This document shows, one piece after another, positions 1 to 5,798 of a DNA stretch of 37,184 nt (positions are counted from its first letter, which is position 1; each line of letters starts with the position of its first letter). The notes beneath the pieces were generated by a model, which was not told where the DNA came from, did no database searches, and saw nothing but the letters and a program-made list of their open reading frames with translations. Origin of the DNA: DATCDR01 sp036510575 (lineage in GTDB: Bacteria > Actinomycetota > Acidimicrobiia > Acidimicrobiales > Bog-793); NCBI GenBank assembly GCA_036510575.1, contig DATCDR010000112.1, forward strand, positions 1 through 37,184, written 5' to 3'. Position numbers and translations under genes: made by a program.

Positions 1-304
1 GGTGGGGATCGCGCTCGTGCGTCGCAGCCTCGATGGCCAGATTCCGTTCTCGATCTCCATCTCGACCGAAGGCTACCGATGCCGAACCCCAAGTCGAGGA
101 CGCGATCAACAACGCTGCGACCAAGCCCGCATCCAAATGGACCCTCGCCGATATCGGTGCGGACTTCTCGCACCAACGGGTGAGCGACGAACGCTAATCC
201 CGCCGCCGCGAGGCGAGCCGACAAGGTCCTCGAAGCTCGCGACCGGGCGAATCCGAACCCCGTGCAGTGAAACCACATCCGACGCGTTAGGCGATACTGG
301 ACAG
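1..304. other. Left-edge stretch without a confident gene
   Basis: Apart from one possible 54-residue reading frame (33-197) nothing convincing is seen here. The frame that continues into the DUF2237 gene is open across this stretch, but upstream of 305 it reads as arginine- and proline-rich sequence without family features. The promoter of the DUF2237 gene would lie between about 198 and 304; no clear -10/-35 pair was recognised. Confidence 0.4.
33..197 (+). CDS. Possible small hypothetical protein (54 aa)
   Basis: A short frame runs from ATG at 33 to TAA at 195-197 and is also open to the left edge, so it could be the 3' end of a longer gene. The N-terminal part is Arg/Ser-rich; the C-terminal half (about DAEPQVEDAINNAATK through SDER) has the composition of a real soluble protein end. 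I do not recognise a family. There is no clear ribosome binding site for the ATG. It could equally be chance open sequence, so confidence is low. Confidence 0.3.
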   Translation: MARFRSRSPSRPKATDAEPQVEDAINNAATKPASKWTLADIGADFSHQRVSDER

Positions 305-691
305 ATGCCCGACAACAATGTGCTCGGCGGAGCGCTCGAACCTTGCGGCACCGACCCGGTAACGGGCTTCTTCCGGGATGGCTGCTGCGCGACGTCGCCG
401 GAAGATCTTGGCAGTCACACCATCTGCGCGGTTGTGACGCCGGAATTTCTCGAGCATCAGGCAGGGATCGGCAACGACTTGATTACGCCGATGCCCGAGT
501 ATCGGTTCCCCGGCCTCACCCCCGGCGATCGGTGGTGCGTCACCGCGCGGAACTGGCTCCGAGCGCACCTCGATGGCGCGGCGTCATTCGTGGTGCTGGC
601 ATCGACCAACGAGAAGGTCCTCGATCTCGTGCCGCTCGAGCTGCTCGAGCAACATGCTGTCGACATACCCCCAGCACTCGATGACCTGTAG
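305..691 (+). CDS. DUF2237 family protein
   Basis: This 128-residue protein matches the small DUF2237 family, which occurs in many bacteria and has no established biochemical role. The family signature is nearly complete: NVLGGALEPCGTDPVTGFF at residues 5-23, RDGCC at 24-28, EDLGSHTICAV at 33-43, FPGLTPGDRWC at 68-78. The conserved cysteines (14, 27, 28, 41, 78) are all present, which is typical and hints at a structural or metal role; that is inference. The ATG at 305 is chosen because similarity begins there, although the frame is open further upstream. It is convergent with the next gene, with 39 bp between the stops. Product naming is confident; function is unknown. Confidence 0.86.
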   Translation: MPDNNVLGGALEPCGTDPVTGFFRDGCCATSPEDLGSHTICAVVTPEFLEHQAGIGNDLITPMPEYRFPGLTPGDRWCVTARNWLRAHLDGAASFVVLASTNEKVLDLVPLELLEQHAVDIPPALDDL

Positions 692-730
692 CCACCTGCC
701 CGGTAGCACGCCGTCAATAGCGCGACGCAG

Positions 731-1591
731 CTACCGACGGGCACCTTTCCGGCGAGCCACCTTGGCTCCGCGAGACTGCAACTGGTAGCGACGCCGGGCC
801 TCCTCGCGGGCAAGCTGTGCAGCGAGGTACCTTCCACGAAGGAACGGCACCAGGAAGACAACCCCCGACAGGATCGCCACGCCGAGCAGGATCAGCAGCG
901 TCGGCCCGAGCGGGTACTCGGTCGATGCCATGTTCTTCAACCCGACTACCCCGGACTTCATCACCGCCGCCTCGCGAGCAGCGATTCGAAACAAGCCGGA
1001 GCGCGTCGCCGCGGTGCCGGTGAAGTTGATGCGCGTCGCGACCCTCCCCACCTGGATCTCGGCCGTGTACCCGGGCTGAGAGGGCTGGGGAACCTCTGCG
1101 CCAGAGGCCGACTTCTTGGCAGGGACGGGGATTAGGTAGTACACAGCGGAGCTCCCCGCCAGCCCCGGGATCACGAACGTCGACTTCAACGTGTACTTCT
1201 GCGATGTCAGCACCGCCGGCGTCATGTTCGCGTTGACCTGCGACTGCGCAGCTGTGGTTGCGAGCGCCTTGGTCGGCAAGAGCTCCACGAAAAGTCCGAC
1301 GTTTCCTCCGGCGCTGCCGAGGCCGAACCACTGCGCGGTGTAGGCGCCGGTCTCACCAGGCGAGCTCGAATACGCCTGCTCGAGAATCGCGAGTCCCGAC
1401 GACTCCGCTGTGGTGGGAGCGCTGTAGGTCGCTGCCGCGGTGATGTGCGGGATCTCTGGATTGCTCAGTGCGAGTCGTGACATCGGTGCCAGATTGACCG
1501 TTGTCTTCGGCACCACGACCAAAAAGAGGACAACACCCGCGGCGACGCACACCATGACGAGGCCAAGCTCGATGAGCAACTTCTTTCGCAT
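731..1591 (-). CDS. Two-helix membrane protein of unknown function (286 aa)
   Basis: The protein has one hydrophobic helix near the N-terminus (about residues 7-27, after MRKK) and a second at about 229-251, followed by a strongly basic tail (RGR...RRKGARR). The likely topology is cytoplasmic N-terminus, a ~200-residue external domain rich in Ser, Thr, Ala and Gly, and a positively charged cytoplasmic C-terminus. No catalytic motif or known family is recognised. An upstream GGAGGAG sequence lies about 11 bases before the ATG at 1591. The gene is divergent from the FKBP gene, with about 210 bp of shared upstream sequence. The codon third positions are strongly G/C, supporting real coding. Confidence 0.8.
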   Translation of the reverse strand: MRKKLLIELGLVMVCVAAGVVLFLVVVPKTTVNLAPMSRLALSNPEIPHITAAATYSAPTTAESSGLAILEQAYSSSPGETGAYTAQWFGLGSAGGNVGLFVELLPTKALATTAAQSQVNANMTPAVLTSQKYTLKSTFVIPGLAGSSAVYYLIPVPAKKSASGAEVPQPSQPGYTAEIQVGRVATRINFTGTAATRSGLFRIAAREAAVMKSGVVGLKNMASTEYPLGPTLLILLGVAILSGVVFLVPFLRGRYLAAQLAREEARRRYQLQSRGAKVARRKGARR

Positions 1592-1800
1592 GAATGTGAC
1601 CGCTCCTCCAGCAAGATCCGGGCCTTCTCGTCGAGCCCCGCAACTACGACGAGGCAGTTTGCCACATCGAGGCCAGCCGTCACTTAGCAGAATTGATCGA
1701 GCAGGGGGTCATCTGGCCGCGGCCTGCTTCGTTCGGACCACCCGGATAGGCTTTGTTTTGTTCCAACTTTCTCTCTTGCCTTCCGACTGAGGTCATCCAA

Positions 1801-2724
1801 ATGCGTCGCCTAGCTACTCCATTCCTTATCGCGGCCCTCGTCCTGCTCGGAGGGACCGGTCTCATCACAACCACGGCGTCCGCTGCGAGTGCCGCCCTAC
1901 CAAGCGTCACCGGCGGATTCAATCAAGTACCGAAGATCACGTTCCCAAAGAGCGCGCCCTCGAAAACACTTCAGGTCTCCTACCTGCATCGCGGGAGCGG
2001 GCCCAAAGTTGTCGCCGGTGAGCTCCTCGTCACGAATTATCTCGGTCAGATCTGGGGCGGAAAGGTCTTCGACAGCTCATACAGCCGGAAGCAGTTGAGC
2101 TCGTTCCCGATCGGCGTTGGGCAGGTCATACCTGGATGGGACAAGGGGCTCGTCGGCGTACCGATCGGCAGTCGCGTGGTTCTCGTCGTTCCGCCAGCTG
2201 AGGGATACGCCACAGCGGGTAACTCGAGTGCGGGAATCACCCCGACGGACACGCTCGTCTTCGTGATCGATGTCGTCGTCGCCTACGGCAAGACCGCGCT
2301 CGCCCAAAAGAACCCGGTCGTCTTGCACACCCACGAGGGCGGCGTGTCGGTGGTAGCTACCGGCAACAGTCAGCCGACGATCAAGATCGCGAAGAAAACC
2401 TCGACGCCGAAGACGGTTGGTTTCTATGAGCTTGCGGCAGGCACGGGCCCGAGAATCACCGCCGGGCTCGTGGTGCTGCAACTGGTCCAAGACAGCTGGG
2501 CTGGTAGCGTCGTCGCGTCGACGTGGACGATCGGCAGCCCGTTCGGCGCCAACGTCGGAATAACGGGAACACCAAGCATTTTCGACGGCCTCGTCGGCTT
2601 GAACATCGGCAGTCGCGTGCTGCTCGATCTGCCCGAGATCCCCGCGACGGCGACGGCCGCGGCGTCGGGTCCCTTCGCCGTCGTCGCTGAAGTCGTGCTC
2701 GAACCACACGACGGAGCCGTGTGA
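1801..2724 (+). CDS. Secreted FKBP-type peptidyl-prolyl isomerase with a degenerate second domain
   Basis: A 307-residue exported protein. The first ~28 residues form a signal peptide (MRRLA, hydrophobic core, ending near ASA) with no lipobox. Residues ~60-163 are an FKBP domain: Tyr80, Phe90-Asp91, GQVIPGWDKGL at 107-117 and EGYA at 134-137 match the active-site pocket. Residues ~205-302 look like a second, degenerate FKBP repeat: the FDGLVGLNIGSRVLLDLP stretch parallels domain one, but the FD pair and pocket Trp are missing. FKBPs catalyse cis-trans isomerisation of X-Pro bonds; outside the membrane they assist protein folding. The ATG at 1801 is preferred over an upstream in-frame ATG at 1753 because GAGG precedes it and the signal peptide starts there. 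Its stop overlaps the next start by 4 bp. Confidence 0.88.
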   Translation: MRRLATPFLIAALVLLGGTGLITTTASAASAALPSVTGGFNQVPKITFPKSAPSKTLQVSYLHRGSGPKVVAGELLVTNYLGQIWGGKVFDSSYSRKQLSSFPIGVGQVIPGWDKGLVGVPIGSRVVLVVPPAEGYATAGNSSAGITPTDTLVFVIDVVVAYGKTALAQKNPVVLHTHEGGVSVVATGNSQPTIKIAKKTSTPKTVGFYELAAGTGPRITAGLVVLQLVQDSWAGSVVASTWTIGSPFGANVGITGTPSIFDGLVGLNIGSRVLLDLPEIPATATAAASGPFAVVAEVVLEPHDGAV

Positions 2725-4007
2725 GCGAACAACCAGGTGCCGGCGTCGCCGACGCTGCTCCGAGTGCGGGTGGGCTCTTAGAGCTTGAAACCGGAAACAT
2801 CGCAGCAGGTGGTGGTTGTGTTGCCAGGGCGCCCGACGGCCGAGTTGTGTTCGTGCGCCACGCGTTGCCAGGTGAACTCGTTCGTGCACTCGTCACCCAG
2901 GAGACGAAGTCCTTCCTCCGCGCCGATGCCATCGAGATCCTTCGCGCGGCGCCTGAACGCGTCGTCCCGCCGTGTGGCTACGCGGGGCCGGGCGGGTGCG
3001 GCGGGTGCGACTGGCAACACGTCTCGCTCCCCGAACAGCGGCGCCTTAAGGCCGCGCTCGTCACAGAACAACTACACCGTCTCGCTGGCCTCGACATGGA
3101 AGTCGAAGTGGAAGAGCTCCCCGGTGCACCAGACGGCCTCGGATGGCGAACGAGGGTACGTTTCGGCGTTTCCGACGCCGGCGTAGTTGGGCTCCGTCGC
3201 CACCGCAGCCACGAGATCGAGCCGATCGATCGTTGCCTGATCGCCGCCCCCGGCGTGGAGGCACTCGATGCAGAGGATCGGGATTGGCCAGGCGTCGCGG
3301 AGTTCGAGGTATTCACCTCGAGCGACACCGGTGAGACCCTCGTCGACGTCGTCTCGGCCAAGCGCAAGGTCGGCGAGGTCCCGAACCTCGACGCCGGCTT
3401 CGTCGTCGACCACAAGTCGGTACGTTCGCCGACAAAGGTGCACATCGGTGTGCTCGGTCGGATGTACCAGGTGAGCGCAGGGGTCTTCTGGCAGGTCCAT
3501 CCCGCGGCCGCCGCGGTTTTGACCACTGCGGTGCTTGAAGGTCTCGACCCGAAGAAGGGCGAGACCGCGCTCGACCTCTACGCAGGCGCTGGGCTTTTCG
3601 CCGCCCAACTCGGGGTTGCCGTCGGCAAGACGGGTGCGGTCGTATCGATCGAGCGCGACGTGCACGCATGTGAAGACGCCCGAGCCAATACTGAGGATCT
3701 CCCCTGGGTTCAAGTCGACGTCGCGAGCATCACTTCACGGATGATTCGCGAACGGCTCGGCGCCCCAGACCTGCTGGTGGTGGACCCGGCGCGTGAAGGT
3801 GTTGGTATTGAGGCCATGGAGGCACTCCTCGAGCTTCGGCCCCGGCCGCGACGACTCGCTTACGTTGCCTGCGATCCTGCATCCTTCGCGCGTGACCTGC
3901 GCGTGGCGCTAGACGACGGCTGGACGATCTCATCGCTTCGCTGCTTCGACCTCTTCCCCATGACCGAGCACGTCGAGATCGTCGCAATCTTGTCGCACGC
4001 CGAATAA
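2721..4007 (+). CDS. Fe-S cluster 23S rRNA/tRNA (uracil-C5)-methyltransferase, RlmD/TrmA family
   Basis: This 428-residue enzyme transfers a methyl group from SAM to C5 of uridine in rRNA or tRNA. It has an N-terminal TRAM-like domain (about 18-75), four cysteines for a [4Fe-4S] cluster (85, 93, 96, 172), a Rossmann SAM site (DLYAGAGLF at 285-293), DPAREGVG at 355-362, the catalytic cysteine in YVACDP (Cys384), and the terminal FPMTEHVE with likely base Glu419. The cluster cysteines fit the RlmD (RumA)-like branch, but actinobacterial members cannot be assigned to a specific uridine from sequence. The GTG start overlaps the FKBP stop (GTGA), so the two are probably cotranscribed and coupled. 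Confidence 0.93.
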   Translation: MSEQPGAGVADAAPSAGGLLELETGNIAAGGGCVARAPDGRVVFVRHALPGELVRALVTQETKSFLRADAIEILRAAPERVVPPCGYAGPGGCGGCDWQHVSLPEQRRLKAALVTEQLHRLAGLDMEVEVEELPGAPDGLGWRTRVRFGVSDAGVVGLRRHRSHEIEPIDRCLIAAPGVEALDAEDRDWPGVAEFEVFTSSDTGETLVDVVSAKRKVGEVPNLDAGFVVDHKSVRSPTKVHIGVLGRMYQVSAGVFWQVHPAAAAVLTTAVLEGLDPKKGETALDLYAGAGLFAAQLGVAVGKTGAVVSIERDVHACEDARANTEDLPWVQVDVASITSRMIRERLGAPDLLVVDPAREGVGIEAMEALLELRPRPRRLAYVACDPASFARDLRVALDDGWTISSLRCFDLFPMTEHVEIVAILSHAE

Positions 4008-4076
4008 CGCGAATAGCAGCGCCTTCGTCGCCAAAGGGGCGACCGGGTCCAGGGCTCAGGTCGGCGAACGCGAAAA

Positions 4077-4107
4077 TCCCGGGCGTGCTCGTCGAGCGCG
4101 CCCGGGA
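4077..4107 (-). terminator. Rho-independent terminator after the Rieske gene
   Basis: A perfect 9-bp GC-rich stem (tcccgggcg at 4077-4085 with cgcccggga at 4099-4107) encloses a 13-base loop. Read on the minus strand it starts 12 bases past the Rieske stop codon and is followed by TTTT (complement of 4073-4076). It also lies 70 bases past the end of the plus-strand methyltransferase gene, so the stem might serve both convergent transcripts. Confidence 0.6.
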
Positions 4108-4119
4108 CATCGCTAGGAC

Positions 4120-5391
4120 TTAGATCCCCATCGCCTCTTCGTAGGCCTTCTGGACATCTTCTGGCTGGCCCGCATAGAAGTTGAAGTAGTCGTTCTTCGC
4201 GCGAAGCGGACTGGCGAAGTTCTCCAGCTGCTTCAACAGGGCCTCTCTCGGCTTACCTGGCTCGAGCCTCTCGCGACGGTTGTCCGGCCAGCGCACAATC
4301 GTGTTCGCCTCCGGGTCACGGTAGACACCCGACGGATCCTCACCCCTGGCGACCTTCTCGAGGTCCTCGCGGAGGCGGTTGCGGTACTTGATGACACCGA
4401 TATCACTTCGACCAAGGTGCTCGTGCTGGCGGTCAGAGAGCACGCCCTGGCCGATCCAGGCGATCGTGTCCTGGTTGATGACGTGGCTGGAGATCCAGCG
4501 TCCGGTCACCGGGTCGGTGATCTGGGCCTGCCAGTGCGGAATCCTGCTCTGCACGTAGGGCTGCTGCTCGAGCGGAACCGCTGCCCATGCCCATACGAGC
4601 GACAAGGTGTGGGTGTCATCGATCGGGACCCGGTACTCGAAGTGCGTTCCGCCGGGCATGAAGATGTTCGGCATCAGGTGCAGACGGGGCTGGGTCCAGA
4701 CGCTGTCTTCCTTGGTGGTGTTCTCCAAGATGCGCTTGTACCCGAAGCCGAAGTCGTACTCCTCGATCTCGATCAGCACGTGCTTGGGGGCAGGCGGCGC
4801 GTCCGGGTCGACCTGCTTTCGCGACCAGTTGTTGTGCAGCCACTCGAAGTGCACCGGGTCGATGTCGTTCTCCGCCGCCTGCATCCAGTTGCAGTCAAGC
4901 GGCGCGAGGACGATCTGGGCGAAGCCGTTCTTGTAGTCAAAGAGCTCCCAACGGGGCAGCACCGGGGTCGGCTGCGGGCCAAGGTAGGCAAAGATCAGCC
5001 CCGCCATCTCTTGGACCGGGTAGGCAGGCTGCTTGATCTGGTCGCGAAAGCGCGTGCTGCCAGACGATGAGTCCTCAAAGGGCGCCGACACGCAGTTTCC
5101 AGCCTCGTCGTAAGCCCAACCGTGGTAACTGCAGCGAAGGCCGCACTCCTCGACGAATCCGTAGGAGAGGTCCGCGCGACGGTGGGCGCAGTGCAGCGCT
5201 AACAGCCCGTAGGTTCCGGAACGGTCCTTGTAGAGGACGAGATCTTCGCTCAGCAGGCGCACCTGCTTCGTCGACTTGTCCTCGAACTCAGTTACTGCGG
5301 CGATCGGGTGCCAGTGCCGCCGGAGCAGCTCGCCCATCGGCGTGCCCTTGCCGGTCTGAGTGAGCAGGATGTTGTCTTCAACGCTGAGCAT
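4120..5391 (-). CDS. Rieske [2Fe-2S] non-heme iron oxygenase, alpha subunit (phthalate dioxygenase-like)
   Basis: A 423-residue oxygenase component of the ring-hydroxylating/demethylating class. The Rieske cluster ligands are Cys68-x-His70 and Cys87-x2-His90. The mononuclear iron site is NDIDPVHFEWLH (175-186): His181 and His186 with bridging Asp178; Asp308 (VINQDT) is the probable third ligand. The C-terminal LSDRQHEHLGRSD at 318-330 is typical of the phthalate 4,5-dioxygenase/vanillate demethylase group. Such enzymes take electrons from a separate reductase, and none lies nearby. The substrate cannot be told from sequence. ATG at 5391 follows a GGGAGGA site. It lies downstream of fdsD on the same strand but has its own promoter/operator region, so it is probably controlled separately. 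A second, partial relative lies at the right edge. Confidence 0.95.
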   Translation of the reverse strand: MLSVEDNILLTQTGKGTPMGELLRRHWHPIAAVTEFEDKSTKQVRLLSEDLVLYKDRSGTYGLLALHCAHRRADLSYGFVEECGLRCSYHGWAYDEAGNCVSAPFEDSSSGSTRFRDQIKQPAYPVQEMAGLIFAYLGPQPTPVLPRWELFDYKNGFAQIVLAPLDCNWMQAAENDIDPVHFEWLHNNWSRKQVDPDAPPAPKHVLIEIEEYDFGFGYKRILENTTKEDSVWTQPRLHLMPNIFMPGGTHFEYRVPIDDTHTLSLVWAWAAVPLEQQPYVQSRIPHWQAQITDPVTGRWISSHVINQDTIAWIGQGVLSDRQHEHLGRSDIGVIKYRNRLREDLEKVARGEDPSGVYRDPEANTIVRWPDNRRERLEPGKPREALLKQLENFASPLRAKNDYFNFYAGQPEDVQKAYEEAMGI

Positions 5392-5414
5392 CGGATCCTC
5401 CCTACAACCGCAGT

Positions 5415-5430
5415 GCCGAGTTCTCTCGGC
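5415..5430 (-). promoter_or_regulatory. Small hairpin in the leader of the Rieske gene
   Basis: A perfect 6-bp inverted repeat (gccgag / ctcggc) with a 4-base loop lies between the operator and the start codon. It would form a hairpin in the mRNA leader about 24 bases before the ATG. It might affect mRNA stability or be a secondary binding site; its role is unknown. Confidence 0.35.
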
Positions 5431-5438
5431 AGCCCCCT

Positions 5439-5463
5439 GGCTAGATTGGATCCAATCCTAGCC
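5439..5463 (-). promoter_or_regulatory. Long palindromic operator upstream of the Rieske gene
   Basis: A 25-bp near-perfect inverted repeat: ggctag, the 12-bp perfect palindrome attggatccaat, one extra base, then ctagcc. Its centre is about 60 bases upstream of the Rieske ATG and it overlaps the proposed -10 element. The TTGGATCCAA-type core resembles operators of GntR-family repressors that control aromatic-acid catabolism; that comparison is from general knowledge. No GntR-type regulator is encoded in this window. Confidence 0.65.
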
Positions 5464-5483
5464 TGACCCCCATCCGACTACAA
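5455..5483 (-). promoter_or_regulatory. Candidate promoter of the Rieske gene
   Basis: On the minus strand TTGTAG (5483-5478) and TAGGAT (5460-5455) are separated by exactly 17 bases. The -10 matches the sigma70-type consensus at four of six positions and the -35 at three. The palindromic operator covers the -10 and the expected start point, which fits repression by steric block. This is a by-eye assignment. Confidence 0.4.
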
Positions 5484-5576
5484 CTCGCCACGAGCGGCGA
5501 GCTCCGCGCTCGCGCGGCCGCTACGGGGGCCAGCGACGTCGGTCCTACTCGTTCACGAACGGCGTCCTGGCCGAGG

Positions 5577-5792
5577 TCAATCAGCACCCGCGAGATGGCG
5601 GACGGCAAGCCGAGTGACATCGGAGAGGTCGCCTCCGTTGGTCTGTTCGTAGGCGATGATCTCCTCGCGCATCTGCGGCGTCCAGTAGGAACGAAGATGG
5701 CTGGCGACGTCGATGGCGGCGCGATCAGGAGACTCGTACACGAAGTTGTCGGAGATCTGATTCACCATCCGAACCAGGTCGGCAAGGGCCAT
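5577..5792 (-). CDS. fdsD: Formate dehydrogenase delta subunit (FdsD)
   Basis: A 71-residue protein matching the small delta subunit of NAD-dependent molybdenum formate dehydrogenases: LVRMVNQISDNFVYE at residues 6-20, DVASHLRSYWTPQMREEI at 28-45 and a C-terminal GDLSDVTRLAVRHLAG. In characterised systems FdsD helps assembly or cofactor insertion of the FdsABG complex. It starts 6 bp after the fdsA stop and is the last gene of the operon. The ATG at 5792 agrees with family length. The product call rests on pattern plus position and is fairly sure. Confidence 0.85.
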   Translation of the reverse strand: MALADLVRMVNQISDNFVYESPDRAAIDVASHLRSYWTPQMREEIIAYEQTNGGDLSDVTRLAVRHLAGAD

Positions 5793-5798
5793 CAGCGA

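Noticed and set aside
245..261. ggttcggattc-like T-arm sequence on the minus strand, suggesting a tRNA
   Set aside because: No 5-bp T-stem, anticodon arm or acceptor stem could be folded around it.
2077..2889. A 270-codon minus-strand frame across the FKBP and methyltransferase genes
   Set aside because: Antisense to two well-supported genes; Arg/His-rich shadow translation.
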